DNA of 64,000 nucleotides from Dactylorhiza incarnata (GCA_033032865.1 JAWHQI010000228.1:1612001-1676000), one strand, 5' to 3'; positions 21,953 through 35,220 are shown, counted from the stretch's first letter. A program made the numbers and translations. The notes: a model not told the origin generated them from the sequence alone.

Positions 21953-23519
21953 TAAATCTTTTTCTAATTTATGCTTTGTCTCTGAAATAGAACCTAAAAA
22001 TGTTTCTACCGCTTTAAATGATGACTTTTGGTTTTTGCTATGAATGATGAATTAAATCAATTTGAACGCAATAGGGTTTGGAAGCTTGTAGAAAGACAAT
22101 CTAATCACCCCTATATTGGTGTCAAATGGATATTTAAAAATAAATTAGATGGAGATTCTAGAATCTCTACGAACAAAGCTAGATTAGTAGCACAAGGTTA
22201 TTCACAAATCGAGGGGGTCGACTTTGATGAAACATTTGCTCCCATTGCTCGCCTTGAATCGATTAGAATTTTTCTTGCATTTTCGAGTTATAAGAATTTT
22301 AAACTATTTCAAATGGATGTTAAAAAGTACATTCTTAAATGGGATAATTAAAGAAGAAGTCTATGTAGAACAACCCCTAGGTTTTATAGATGAAAAATTT
22401 CCAAATCATGTCTATTGATTAGAAAAAGCACTTTATGGTCTAAAACAAGCGCCCCATGCTTGGTATGAACGTCTAACATCTATTTTATTAAAGCACGGTT
22501 ATAAAATGGGTAGTGCCGACAATACGCTCTTCCTTAAGCATATTAATGATGATATACTTATTTTACAAATATATGTTGATGATATTATTTTTGGAGCCAC
22601 TAATGAAGACCTATGTAATGAAGTTGTGCTTGTAATGCAAAATGAATTTGAAATGAGCCTAGTTGGCGAATTAACTTATTTTTTAGGCTTTCAAATAACC
22701 CAAAGAAATGATGGAATCTTCATATTTTAATCTAAATATGTTTATGATATGTTAAAACGATTTGGATTTGAAAACTTTCAACAAGCTAGTTCTCCAATGA
22801 GCGCATCACTAAAATTAGGAAAAGATGAAACTAGAATTTCCATTGACCAAATTTTATATAGAGGGATTATTGGATCCTTATTATACCTTAGTGCATCTAG
22901 ACCCGATATTATGTTTGCCGTGTGCTTATGCGCTAGATTTCAAGCAAACCCAAAAGAATCTCATTTAAAAGCGGTAAAACGAATATTTAGATATCTTATT
23001 GGCACACCTAAACTAGGACTTTGGTATCCAACTAATGATTCCTTTCTATTACATGGGTATTCTGATTCTGATTATGCGGGTTGCTCTCTAGATAGAAAAA
23101 GAACTAGTAGCACATGTCATTTCTTAGGTCCTTCTCTAGTTGCATGGTCAAGTAGAAAACAAAATTCTGTTTCCCTCTCCAACACCGAGGTGGAATATAT
23201 TGCACTAGGAAGTTGTTGTGTCCAAGGTTTATGGATGACTCAAACCTTAGAAGATTTTGGAATTCATCTAACTAATATTGAACTCTAGTGTGACAACAAG
23301 AGTGCTATTGATTTAACTAACAACCCCGTTCATCACTCAAGATCCAAACACATAGATGTTAGACGTCACTTCATTAGGGATCACATAAAAAAGGAACATG
23401 TTCATGTAAAATTTATTGGAACTGAATCTCAACTTGCAGACATCTTCACCAAGCCTCTGCCTGACTCCCGCTTTGCTCTACATAGATTAGAATTAGGAGT
23501 CTTAGACTTAACAAATTGA
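21953..23519 (+). pseudogene. pol: Co1 reverse transcriptase-RNase H, PR and INT deleted
   Basis: Sequence just after the gag end already corresponds to the INT-RT linker ([18 protein letters not shown]), so protease and integrase are gone. RT has [21 protein letters not shown], the catalytic YVDD at 22572-22583, and FLGFQI. RNase H has YSDSDYAGC (about 23058), TEVEYIALG and [14 protein letters not shown] one-base frameshift lies near 22330, with stops near 22416, 22728 and 23286. The frame ends with LADIFTKPL and a TGA at 23517. It could not transpose without integrase from another element. Confidence 0.88.
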
Positions 23520-25983
23520 AAACTAATCACAAGTTATGAAAAAAAATGATAAAACTATTTTGAAACCACCAAAAAATGCTTAAATAAGCCTTCTACTCAT
23601 TTCTATTTTCTGTGAAAATTTTACCCTACGAAGGTCTATGTACATAATCCCTATTCCAAAGAATTTTTTTTCAAAAATCTCTAAAAATTGTGTACTGTCC
23701 CGGCGTTAACTAGTTAATGCCAGGCGTTAGCTTTTTTGATCAGATTTAAATTTTGTCTTCTCTGCCATATTTCTGGTATTTCTCTACTGATATTTTCTCA
23801 AACTAATTGGCCTCTTGATTTATTAATTTTTACCTTAAAATACAAATAAAATTTTCATAAAACCATTTTTAAAAATTACTAAAAACATCCTTGTTATTGC
23901 TTTCTAGTCTTTTCAAAATTCTCTGAAATTTCTACACTATGAAGGCATATATACATGATATTTATTCCAACAAATTTTTTTTTCAAAAACTTTCAAAAAC
24001 AGTGTCCTATTTCGGCGTTAACTACTTAACGCCAGGCGTTAGCCCTCTTTTGCAAATGTGAAAACTTTTTTAGGGGGTTATTGCCAAATTGTTTTTGGTT
24101 ATTGTTTCTCTAATTTTTCTGTTAGGACAATTTTAAAATTCAACAAACATATATATAATCCAAAATCCAAAAATATTTTTTTTATCTATATTAAATTATT
24201 GTTTGACTATATGTCTTCACATGAGCACATCATCTTATTCATCTATGTTTCAAATGGTCAATCTTATTTGGGCATACAAAAAAAGAGTTTCTAAAATGAG
24301 CAATTTTAATTTCAAATTTATTAAGCATTGTCCTATTTTTCATGCCTTGACCTTAATCTAATTATGTGCAATGAAATAGTCTATAGATAATTGTGTATGT
24401 TTTGCCTAGCATGCCTCTAAGCATGAGCAATATTTTATGCTAATTAATGATCCATACACTCATTTTTTGATGATCTACATATGTTCATAATCTTCAACTT
24501 GCATGATTGTGTAATGTAATAGCTTTAATCTATTAAGATATTTGTCTGCATTACTAACACCTTCACTTAAACAATAAATTTCTTGCACATATAGAAGTGA
24601 TTAATTTCAAAAATAATATATTGTGTTTACCACAACAAGTGAATTCCGAGACCTTTGGCCAACTATTACACTAATATGAAATATAAAGCCAAAGATAACT
24701 CAACCAAGCACTACTCACCCTCCTGATAAGTCTTAATGAGCATTGTGAGGTTTAGCACCTTGGAAAGAATTGTAAAGTGTCTTGTGTAAACACATTATTT
24801 TTTTATCACTTCTATTTGTACACCGGATCACTAAAAATAAAAATTCAATAACATTGCTTATGTGATCCCCCAAGCACTACTTCGCTCCCTGATAAGTCTT
24901 AATGAGCATTGTGTGGGCGAAGCACCTTGGTTGTTGTACCTATTTTGTTGTGCCTTGAAATTTTATTCTTTTGTTGATGTGTGCAAGTAAACATAAGGTT
25001 ATATCCTTAATATTATTGTTTCTATTTCATTATATATGTCATGTGTTATGATTATATCATTTGTATACTTTTATCAAAACACTCTATGCACACATTATTT
25101 ATTTTCATAAACTTTCTACTCATGAGAATTGGAACCTATTGCAAACTTACAAAATTCTCTAAAAACCCAAGTAAAAGCACTAGATTGTAATGCCTGATTT
25201 CTACAATGTTTTCTTCACTTGAAATTTGAATTGATTTCATTGTAGTTATTATATTGTTGTGTATGATAAATCAAGTTTGCCTACTTGTTATAAGAATTTA
25301 CAGTGTTATTGCTCTATTGTGTAAAACCTAGTGTCAAACATATTATTTCTTAACACAAAAATTCTTCTATATTTATTTGCCTTATTATTCTGCATTCCAA
25401 TTTGACTATGTTATGTGTTCCTATGGTTTATCATGCCTACATCTCGGTTTTTTTTACTTTGTTGCAAACAAGCTTTTAAACATTTATTTTGCAAAGTATG
25501 TGGTTTCTTCTATTAATCAAAACAATGGATTGGAATAATGCTCATTCACGCTTATCATATCTATTTCCGCTGTGCTACTCTCTTCCTTAGCTCGACCACG
25601 ACTCTCTTTATGTTTAAACTAAAACTTTTTTATTCTCTCTTAGTTTTGCCCCTCATTTGTGTCTTCCTTCCTTTAGTTTTTTAATTTAAACTCCACCCTC
25701 TTTTGCTAATAACAAAAGAGGGAGAAAAAATTGCTAAATCATATTGATTAAATGGAGTAGGATTCACTAGATTAAGGTGGAGCATGTATCTAATAGATGG
25801 GAGTATACACTAAGGGGAAGCATTTTCATAGGGGGAGCATTCTTAAATAAGCTATAATTCTTATCATTAAATGAGCTATAATTCTTATCATTATCTTATA
25901 ATTTCTTAGTATCATATATCCTTATAAAAACACAAATTCTTTATCTGTGAATCTGATTTATCTCTATTGGATTTGTTATTATC
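23520..25983 (+). other. Co1 post-pol non-coding tail
   Basis: About 2.5 kb with no credible ORF; an env-like gene, known from some SIRE elements, is absent. A block of about 170 bases is duplicated 314 bases apart (ending near 23740 and 24050), each copy ending in a GGCGTTAACTA...GCCAGGCGTTAGC dyad. Two copies of a hairpin-prone block (CCAAGCACTAC to AGCACCTTGG, with ATAAGTCTTAATGAGCATTGTG in the loop) lie at 24712-24765 and 24868-24930; the block also occurs in Co3. Confidence 0.6.
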
Positions 25984-25996
25984 AAAAGGTGGAGAT
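25984..25996 (+). promoter_or_regulatory. Polypurine tract of Co1
   Basis: AAAAGGTGGAGAT lies directly before the 3' LTR start TGTTGGAAC (25997), as needed for plus-strand priming. Confidence 0.8.
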
Positions 25997-26005
25997 TGTT
26001 GGAAC

Positions 26006-27639
26006 TGTTGGATCTGTAGACGCCCTTAGAGCAGGGGGGGGTGAATAAGGGTTTTAAACTTTTTATGATTATTAAAGAAAATTATTCTCTGTTGTTTAGT
26101 GTTACAGCTCGGTGTTAGTGACAGAGAAAATACGTTTAGGTTAAACCAATGAAAATCAGAGAGCACGAATCAGAGATGAAGAAACAAACATATTTTCATT
26201 AATATTAAATTGAAATGGTTGTGATTGCAAAAACTTTTTCCAATGATGCTTGGAAAAAGGCGACCAATGGAAACTCTTTTTGTCTTCTATACTGACTCGT
26301 ATCCCCACAAACCGGTTGGCTTTAGCCGATCTCTCCGCAGATACGACCTCAAGCCGCTCTAGACTTCCTATCCCCAGAAAGGCCTCGAGCACCCCCTTGA
26401 TCTACTCCCTAGACCTAATCGCCAACACGAGGCGAATTACTTCCTAAGTCCTACCCAGACCTAGTCGCCAACACTAGGAGAATTACTCCCTAAGTCCGAC
26501 CCAGACCTAGTCGTCGTGTGGCGAATTTCTCTACCGAACAAAAGATATAAAGGTTACACTTTGAAACTAAAACAAAACATAAACTAAAAACTCCCTCAAA
26601 AGAAGAACTTGATGTCGATGTAGATGCGATCGGATCGGTCTTCAAGTTCTTTGCGTTCACGAACGTTGATGGAGTTCTTCGGGATGATTGGTGAAGGCTT
26701 TCACGAGTGTTCTGAACATATGGCTTCATTTTGTTCTATGAAAGTAAGCAATAATAGAGGAAGTGTGCGTCTATAAATAGAATCAGCCGCTACCTCCTGC
26801 AGTAGTACTACCACCCCGCGGTAGCCACATTAGGCAATGATCAAGCACATGGATCGTGGCAACTGAGGAAACTTTTGAGCGCCAAACTTTGAGCTCCGAC
26901 TAGCGCGCCGCGGTAATGCTAACGCTCCGCGATAGCGAGATAACCTTCCTTCAGCCAATATCTCCTTCCATATTTGCTCCTCAATCACATGTAGACGGGA
27001 GGATTCCAAAATCTACCGGCGGGCGGTAGACATGCCGCGCTGCGGCAGAGCACGCTAAATATGCATCCTGCCAATCATTCCTTTTTCTCCATTGTTTCCT
27101 TCCCATCAATTGTTTCCATTTATGCTAGCGCCAGCGGTTGTTCAAACGTGCAGTGGTAGCAATGCCTAGCATCAATTTTCGTCGACCGACATCTATTTTT
27201 GTCGAACACCATTTCTTCGAACGCTAGTTCGTCGAATGTCATCTTCTTTCGTCGATCACCATTTCGTCGAACGACATCTGATTTGCTAGTGCCAGTGGTA
27301 GTGCTAGCGCTCCGCGGTAGAGCACATCTCTTTTCGTCGAACGCAGTTTCATTTTGTCGAACGGCTTCACATTTCATCGAACGCTGTTTTCATTCCGTCA
27401 AACTCAATTTCGTCGAACGGCCTCACATTTCGTCGAACCGCTAGCGCCAGCGGTAGTGTTACCGCGTCGCGGTATCATCAGAGAAGTATCCTGATGTCGC
27501 TTCGACGTCTTTCATTTTCACACTCCTTTGGGGATTGAATGTTGAAGATCCTGCACACTATATACACAATGCAAGTATGATCAAATACAGTAGGATTTGT
27601 TATTGTCAAATCAAGAGATGCGGAAAGCAAGTTCCAACA
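26006..27639 (-). mobile_element. Solo copia LTR inside Co1's 3' LTR
   Basis: A complete LTR in minus orientation (plus-strand ends TGTTGGATC and GTTCCAACA, 1634 bases). It sits nine bases inside Co1's 3' LTR and is flanked by the exact 5-base duplication GGAAC (26001-26005 and 27640-27644). There is no internal region, so an element was lost by recombination between its LTRs. It keeps a TATA-like CTATTTATAG at 26771-26780 (minus), G-rich end sequence, and motif clusters at 26788-27475. Short ORFs in it have no support. Confidence 0.93.
27171..27445 (-). repeat. TTCGTCGAACG repeat cluster in the solo LTR
   Basis: Twelve perfect or near-perfect copies of TTTCGTCGAACG (core dyad TTCG-T-CGAA) in 275 bases at irregular spacing. 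GCTAGCGCCAGCGGTAG-type dyads lie on either side (27125, 27285, 27441). The cluster is upstream of the TATA-like box when read on the minus strand. Confidence 0.8.
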
Positions 27640-27644
27640 GGAAC

Positions 27645-28821
27645 ATGGTTTTCCGCATCGCTTTGATTTGAGAATAACAAATCCTACTTGTATTTGATCT
27701 TGCTTGCCTTTGTGTTTTTCGCATGCAGGTTCTGAACTTGTGTGACACTTGGATGCTGCTCCATTAGTCTGGAACTGTCCATATGCTTAAATGAATATAT
27801 TCTAACGCGAGGCATTATGCTTAACACTGGGCGTTGTGGTTCGACGGGATGGTCTGCCAATCGACTGGATGGCTTGCCGACTGAAGAAATGAGAGAAGAT
27901 CAACGCCAGGCGTTAGGAGTTAACGTTGGGCGTTAACGCTTGATGATTATGGCAAGAGGGGAAGCTGCCATGATTGAAGGGGCACTTTAGGAATGATTTG
28001 ACCTAACGCCAGCATTAGCCTCAACGCCAGCGTTAGGGTTGCTTAAAATAAATGTTTCCTAAAGTGCAGAATCTCTTTCCTCTTCTGAAGATCCGAGCCA
28101 TCAATATATTGCTATACATGGTCAACGCCCGGCTTTAACACTTAACGCCGGCGTTAGCTCAAAGTCTATTAATTGGATGATTTCGACGTCTCTGACTACT
28201 GAATTTGGAGAGCCCTATTCCAGCATTTGATAATCTCTACAAGGGCCGTATTTCCAGACCATCTTCTCCCACACAAGTTTCAACAAGAAGAATTCAAGGA
28301 GAGCCGGATCAACGCATATGCAACGTGAAGGACGCACACTTCGACTTCAAAAACATCCAGCGAGCCTTCACCTTCTCTAGAATTCTTTATAGGAAGTCCT
28401 TATTATATTTTGTATTTTCTTTTGTAACTCATTTTATTACCATCGTGGAGTAAATTCCCCTCGTGTTGGCAACTAGGTCTAGGGCGTAGATCTAGGGTGT
28501 GCTCAAGGCCTTTTCTGGGATAGAAAGGCTAGAGCGGCTTGAGGCCATATCCGGGGGAGGACAAGCTAAAGCCACCGGTTCGTGGGGATACGAGTCGGGA
28601 TAGAAAACAAAAAGGATTTTTATATTTATCGCCCATGATTTCTAGCGTCATAAGAAATCAAGTTTTGTAATTTCATATCTCAAGTTTAATAAAATAATGT
28701 TTCTCTTTTATACTACTTGACTTCTTCTTTTCTAACTACAAATGCTTTAAAATAACATATAAGTTTTTAGAACCCTTATTCACCCCCCCCCCCCCCTCTA
28801 AGGGCGCTGCACAATCCAACA
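27645..28821 (+). repeat. Co1 3' LTR, main part
   Basis: Continues the LTR begun at 25997-26005 and ends ATCCAACA at 28821, followed by the second AGATC. It carries the AACGCC/GGCGTTA cluster (27802-28160) and C14 near its end. A TATA-to-TATT change suggests this copy's promoter is weakened. Confidence 0.92.
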
Positions 28822-28826
28822 AGATC

Positions 28827-31813
28827 AATTATGACAATAAAAATCCATGTCCAAAATTATGGGCCATTTGGACTTATGCATGTGAGTATTTTCATCATGT
28901 AAGTATAACCTAGTATGTGAAATATTATTTTTATAACTCATAGAGTATTTTGTGATATTCTCTCAAACCATTGTGTGAATAGGGATGAAGTTTTACCATA
29001 GGCATATCATGCCTATTTACACCCTCTGTTCAAAAATGGTAATTTTTGGAAAGTATCCTCCCATAGTATTTACAATAATTTGATAAATCATTTATATGTA
29101 GAATGCATGGCTAGACAACACCAAGTTACCCCAATTTTTATAGATAGCAGTGTAGGTCACTATAATCCTCTAGTAAAAATTTGGAACCAATTGGCTTTGT
29201 GCATGTGAATGAATTCCACATGCATGCAAAGAGGAATTTTTGGTGTGCATATATCACAATAATATAGTTCTAGATTTACATGGTTAGATCAACTCAACTT
29301 GAACCAAATCTTGGGTGGCATGTTAATTAAACCATAAATAGGCACTAGGAAAAATTTGAGACCATTTCGACTCATGCATGTGAGGGAAATTCACATGCTA
29401 AACCTAGGTACCATGGAAAGTTCAAAAAGGTGTATACACAATAATGTTTTGAGGATTGATGGGTATTCCCTTGGTAAATTCCTATGAAATTCAAAACATG
29501 GACTTGATAGTATGAGATATTACATCTCAGGGAAAATCAAGAACTTTGGGGTTGATTTCTCTATGAAATTAGGGTTTATGTGATTTTGTCACATTGAGCT
29601 TAAATGAGTATTTCAGTGTCAAAACTTTCTGAAATGTTATAAAACTCTGTGATTCACCTAGTAGAGTGAGATTACACTCTGTAGATTTTTTCTAAATTTT
29701 TTAGAAATATTATAGTCCATTATTTATTGATTATTTAAATTACCCCAATTTATTTTATCCCACCTTTAGGTAAGTTCATATATATAGGGTTGCATGAAAT
29801 TGGGTAATTAGACTTATGAGGCCATTTGTATTCTCTGGAAATTATTATCAAATTTATTGTTGAGTATTTATGATACCTCCTTCACAAAGTGGACTTTTAA
29901 TGTTTTCATTAATTAATTGAAAATGTTGATTTAATGAAACTAGAAAATTATGGAATTGAGTAATTAGACTTGTGGGATCATCAGAGACCTCTAAAAATTT
30001 TAATAGATTTAATTACTGAGTAATTACCATGCTTTCTTCATAAAATGAAATTTTGTTTTTTTGCATTGATTAATTGATAATGTTGAACTATGGAACTAGA
30101 AAATTACAGTTTGTGTGATCAAGATAATGCTCCGAGAATTTTGATATATTTATTTTCTGAAGATTTACAGTTGTTCTTGCATATTATGGAACTATGTGAT
30201 AATTATGGTTTATTCATTATTGATGAATACTGTTACTAGAAAAATGCCAAACTTTGTTGGAATCCATTTTAGGTTGATTTGAACACCTGGAAATATATGT
30301 ACATCATTATGATAAAAAATTTAGTAGATTGAGCACCCTCGGACAATTAATTGATTTTCTGGAATTATATTAGGGAGAAAATTTATGAAATTCTACTGAA
30401 CTTCATCTTGGACCATAACTAGTTTCTGGAATTTTTCTTAGATTTACTGGCCTATGATAAATGGTGCATCATGTTCAAATTAGCAATTCCCAGATTTATA
30501 AGAAATTATTTAATAGGCACATTTATGATTTTAGTGTATGAAAAGTTGGAAATCTGAACTTTGACATCTTTACAACTTCTAGAACTAGATTGAGCACATA
30601 TTAGTTAGAGGATCATGTAGTCTCCCTTTTAAGTCATGTTATCACACTTGAGGATAATTTGGCCTACGAAAAGTGAAACTGAATAATTTATTTAGACCCC
30701 ATCTGAGCATCACATATAGAATTATTAACTCCTCGATCATTGTGTAGGCATAGCTTGATTAATGGATTAACCACTAGTGACATATACTAGAAGTAAGGAT
30801 TGAGGTGTATTTAGTAAAACTATCAATTCGGGATTTGACAACGATATGATAGGAGATGTGAGGAATGACCCACCATCAGATATAAGTTGTGATTATTATC
30901 AAAATTTTGAACTATTAGGTAGGGATTGAGTGATGACATGAATGAATAGTCGATTACTAGAAAAGGTAGGGTTGATGTTGAATTGAACATCGACGCTCAT
31001 CTATCCAGTCTGTTGTAAATCACCTTATGATTTCAGAGCAATTAGAGAGAAAGGGAAGTAAGGGAAGCCACCAACAAAAATTAAATATCATGAGAAAGGG
31101 AGGTTTGGATGTTACCTCATCACACCTCCTAGTACCGCTATGAGCCCTTCACCTGGTAGACCTCGGGAAGTCCAAGGTTCACCATACACTTCTAAGTCCA
31201 ACTAAATGATATACAAGAGTAGATAAGTAGGAGAACTTGGCAAGATAATCCTCATTCCAAATATGGGATGGATTGGTACAATGACTTGTTGGTCCTGCGA
31301 GCGGTAGGCTCGTTGTTATCTAAGGAGGAGTGGATAGTCCAACGAGCTGGAGGATCAGATAAATACAAATTAGGAGGAGGTTACTTACAAAATAGTACGT
31401 AAATATCCTGTGTATTCTTAAGGGCGTACATAATGTCTAGACCAGGAGGTGTTGATAGAAGCCTATAAGTGGACATGCCCGATCCACTACCCCCCATTTG
31501 TCTCAACGGGGTACCTGAGTTGACACACTCGAACAGAGGGAACTTAAAAGGTCTTAATGTATAGAGTCGAGTGGGTGAGTTGCATCATTGAATTGCACAG
31601 CATATCATAACATCATTTCATAAACAGTACCTCATCGTACAAATTAGTATGGGCTCTTTTATACGATGAGTTTACCTTAATGTTATATCGCCTAATTTAT
31701 AAGTTTGTATGAGCATTCATATAATCTAGGGTTATATTTTGTAGCTGCTTCTTTTACATACACTGCTTTACTAACTTATACTATAATACATGTTATTATT
31801 TGCCCATTGTTCT
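28827..31813 (+). repeat. Gy1 3' LTR, second piece
   Basis: Resumes with AATTATGACAATAAAA, the exact continuation of the 5' LTR text at 8824, and follows it to GTTCT at 31809-31813, where Co2 inserts. AT-rich, about 3 kb, with no gene. Point differences and short indels against 8824-11838 are frequent, so Gy1 is old. Confidence 0.9.
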
Positions 31814-33644
31814 TATTGGGAACAGTGCCTAGCAATGTTCTTGATTTGAAGAAGTGCTCAGGTCAATGATAAGAATAGTTTGTATTGGATGTGCAATTGA
31901 TTTAACATGAGCAGGTTAGAATATCATACACAGAAAGAAAAATATGAAAGGTTCAAGCAAAAACATCTAATGCAAATATCATCGTGTCAACAATATATAC
32001 ACGACAATATCATTGTAACAACGAGTATCATCGTTGAGAAGACTCATGAAGGATCAAGTCTTACTACAGAGAATAGACTGTATGTCCAGTACTTCTCTAA
32101 TCTCTCGAAATCCAAAATTGTCGAGAAGGACTAAACATTTCGTCGAATAAGTATATATGTATCGCTGAGAATACTCGCAGAGATCAACAAAGGGATTATG
32201 TTAGTAATCATCGTAATAATATGGACAACATGACGATATCATTGTGCCAACAAAGTACACATGACGATATCATTGTAAGATCAAGAAGAATCAACCAAGT
32301 CACAGTATCATCGTGTTAACAGGTATCACACGATGATATCGTTGAGAAGTCTAGCATGATGAAGCTCTTCAGAATACTTGAGTTAATTAATGTAGCTAAG
32401 TCGATGACATCATCATATTGAAGCCCTATCGCCAAGAAGACTATGACAGATCTCATAAAGTCAGTTTGTCGTTGAAGTGTTCCTTATTGTCTGGATGATC
32501 CCGACGATATCGATGATAAGTCAAGATGCTCGTGACTATATCGATGAGAAGACCTCAAGTCATCAAGAAGTTCACGACGATATCATCTAGATATCCTTAT
32601 CAGAAGAAGAATTAAGAATACTTGAAGAACTGTCCAAGTCCAAGATGGATCAGCGAGGCGGCAAGTTCTATCATCAAGATGTTGCTCATATCGTTGAGAC
32701 ATACTAAGATAATTCAAAACACATTGTCTGCATTTAATGCCATCACTTGATGTTCCAATAAGCGCATGTCATTAAGGAATGGGCCTCGGACACTAAAATG
32801 ATATCTAAGTAGACCGTTAGATGGCCCCTCAGTCATATAAATAGGAATAAGTGTATGCCCTAATTTCGACCAAGAAATCAGAGAATACAGAGAACGTTCG
32901 ACTCAGTCGAACAGTAATAACGACTGAGAAAAGAAGGAACAAATCCATAAGAACAAATCTTTCTTAATCTTCATTCTCCAAGAATCAGTCAAGCAACATC
33001 GACTGATAAGCTATGTTCCAGATTGAAGGAAGGATTGAAGAGAAGCCTGTGCTGTGAAGAAAAAATCTTTATTGCATTCTCATCAAGTCCAGAAGCAGTC
33101 TTCATCAGAATTTAGAAGAACTTTACAGTATTCTCTTTACTGTGTATATTGTTCTTCAATCTTATATTTCATTCATTCTCTGTAAGGATTTTATAAGTCT
33201 GAGTTGTAGGGTTTTGTGAAAACCTGAGGTAGGATCCGAGTCAAATCTAAGTTGAAGGGCTTAAGGGCCTGAGTTGTAAGTCTTGATGGCCTGAGCTGTA
33301 GGGTTCCTGGAACCTTAGGTAGGATCCTAGAAGGATCTGAGTTGTAGAGCTTGAGGGCCTGAGTCGTAGGTCCTGTATGCCTGAGTTGTAAGATATGTGA
33401 AGTAGATTTGAGTTTTGGGGGAGTTTGTTGACTCTAGCATACTGCTAGATAGGCGTAGAGAGACAGTGGAGTACTCTAGATACATTGTCTAGGGGAACCA
33501 CTATAAATCACTGTGTATATTTTGTGGTGTGCTTCAAGTTTATTTATATCCCTAAGAAAGAACAGTCATTAAGCAAAAGAATACTAAAATCTTTGAAATA
33601 CCTATTCACCCCTCTAGGTGATTAGACAACATCCTAAACTAACA
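31814..33644 (+). repeat. Co2 5' LTR
   Basis: Starts TATTGGGAACAGTGCC (TGCTGGGAACAG in the 3' copy) and ends ACTAACA directly before the PBS. It aligns along its length with 58435-60274. The last 450 bases contain several copies of CTGAGTTGTAGG(G/T)CTTGAGGGC-like phrases (33200-33400), a loose internal repeat. Confidence 0.9.
31975..32845 (+). promoter_or_regulatory. GACGATATC motif cluster plus TATA box, Co2
   Basis: About ten variants of ACGACGATATC(A/G)TTG with GAGAAG tails between 31975 and 32700, e.g. near 32240, 32270, 32330, 32508 and 32578; GATATC is itself a palindrome. A TATA box CATATAAATAGG follows at 32834-32845. In the 3' LTR the cluster (about 58570-59370) and TATA (59480-59491) are kept. 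Confidence 0.6.
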
Positions 33645-33646
33645 AG

Positions 33647-33658
33647 TGGTATCAGAGG
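33647..33658 (+). promoter_or_regulatory. Primer binding site of Co2 (tRNA-iMet)
   Basis: TGGTATCAGAGG lies two bases after the LTR end, the same primer and spacing as Co1. Confidence 0.9.
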
Positions 33659-33741
33659 GAGGTTGTTCAAAGAAAGCTTAACAACTTGAACATATCTGCC
33701 TTTGGGATTTTCAAGTTATCACCCTAAAAAGTTAAAGCTCC

Positions 33742-34125
33742 TTGAAGACAGTAAGAAGATTTAATGTCAATAAGTTCATATCATTATGTGAAAGCAGCTG
33801 TTGCTCCTCTTACTCTGAAGAAGAAATATTTATGTGGCAAAGTGAAAAAGGAATCAGAGCACTCATTACTCTCTTAGACAGTGAATCTAAAGATGAAGAC
33901 TGCTCTGTGGCTAGAAGAGGAATAAGAGCACCTCTCACTCTCTCAGACAGTGAATCTGAGGATGAGGAGTTATTTGGGCTTATTTCCCTATCTAATGAAG
34001 AAGATCAGGATGGCTCACATCCTGCTCAGGTATGCATCCCTTACTCATCTTCATTATCTGATTTACTTGAAAAGACCAAGGGTGCATCAGATGCTTGCTC
34101 ATCATCTCATGATGATGGAGAAGAT
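33742..34125 (+). pseudogene. gag: Co2 gag, part before the Co3 insertion
   Basis: An open frame of 128 codons rich in Ser, Asp and Glu, with no ATG at its start and no UBN2 domain, so the N-terminal half of gag seems to be missing. Repeated SxSEEE and LxDSESxDED patterns resemble the acidic region behind the zinc knuckle in Co1 gag. It runs into Co3 at 34126, and the text resumes at 43236 with the same Asp-Cys-Ser-Ser style. Confidence 0.6.
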
Positions 34126-35207
34126 TGTTGGATCGGTAGGCGACCTTATAGGGGAAGGAGAATAAGGGTTTTAAAACTTGTTATTATATTTTTAGTATAT
34201 TTGAAATTATAAGAGAGGAAAATAAGAAATCAAGCGCATTAATTGAAATAAACTTGAGACATCATTTTATTAATATGTAAAAGGAGAGTTTACAAAATTT
34301 GATTTCTTATAATGCTAGAAATCGAAGGCGAATAATAAAAACTCTTTTTGTTTTCTATGCCAACTCGCATCCCCATGAACAGGTGGCCCTAGCGTTTCCT
34401 TCCCCGGATACGTCCTCAAGCCGCTTTAGCCAATCCTTCCCCGGATATGGCCTTGAGCACCCCTTAGACCTAACCTAGATCTAGTCATCAACACGAGGTG
34501 AATTTCTGCCCTAAGTCCTACCCAGACCTAGTCGCCAACACGAGGCGAATTTATTAACGGTTTACAAAAGATATGAAATAACAATAATAAAAAATCCCTC
34601 TAAGAAACTTATGAAGTCGGGGATGAAGGACCACTGTAGAATAAGCAAGGTTGAAGCGATCGCCCTTCGGGTATAGCGTGATGAAGTCCTCCTTCAGAAA
34701 CTCTCTAAGCTTTGGGTGGGAGATCAACTTTCGGCAGAGTAAGGGTCTGGAATTCTAGCACTTCACCTCTCTCAAACTTGTGTCTTGAAAATGAGAGAAG
34801 GGGCCTCCTTATATAGGAGTGAGCGCTAGCGCCTGCTCTAGCTCTACCTCCGGCGCTATCCACATTTAGGAAATATTCTCTGCGCGCGTATCTTCATTCC
34901 AGGGAAACTTTGCTGCCTTGCCTCTTGTGCTCCATGCCACCGCCTGCGCTATCTGTTACCACCTGGCGCTTGCGCTTTCTAAAGATGTTCCCGGAATTGC
35001 GCTAATCATCGCTAGCGCCGGGCGCTAGGTGCTACCGCCAGCACTAGTGGGCATGTTGGAATTATTGGCTCAATTTTGGGGGCAACCTTCTTATATTATC
35101 CTTGAGTCATATGGACTTGTTTCATGCACACTTAAGAACATAAGATCAAATACACATAGGATTTCTTATTCTCAAACCTAAGAGATGCGGGAGACCATGT
35201 TCCAACA
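34126..35207 (-). repeat. Co3 3' LTR
   Basis: Plus-strand ends TGTTGGATCGG and TTCCAACA; it aligns with 42140-43235. Minus-strand TATA box CTATATAAGG at 34807-34816. GCGCTAGCGC-type dyads lie immediately upstream in transcription order (34819-34860 and 34937-35050). The G-tract seen in the sister LTR is only four bases here. Confidence 0.92.
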
Positions 35208-35220
35208 AACTCCCTCTTTT

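Larger units (their letters stand above)
18785..28821 (+). mobile_element. Co1: Ty1/copia element lacking protease and integrase
   Basis: 5' LTR 18785-19986, iMet PBS 19989, gag 20036-21952, RT-RNase H 21953-23519, long non-coding tail, polypurine tract 25984-25996, and a 3' LTR starting 25997, split by a solo LTR and ending 28821. It is flanked by the exact 5-base duplication AGATC (18780-18784 and 28822-28826). The protease and integrase that Co3 and Co4 have are missing without a trace. The 5' LTR starts TA instead of TG. The layout (about 1.2-kb LTRs, coiled-coil gag, 2.5-kb post-pol tail) suggests the SIRE/Maximus lineage; that is inference. Confidence 0.93.

Noticed and set aside
24058..24294. 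Small membrane-like ORF in the Co1 tail as an env-like gene
   Set aside because: 78 codons of AT-rich, Phe/Ile/Tyr-rich translation with no conserved partner in Co3 or Co4 tails.
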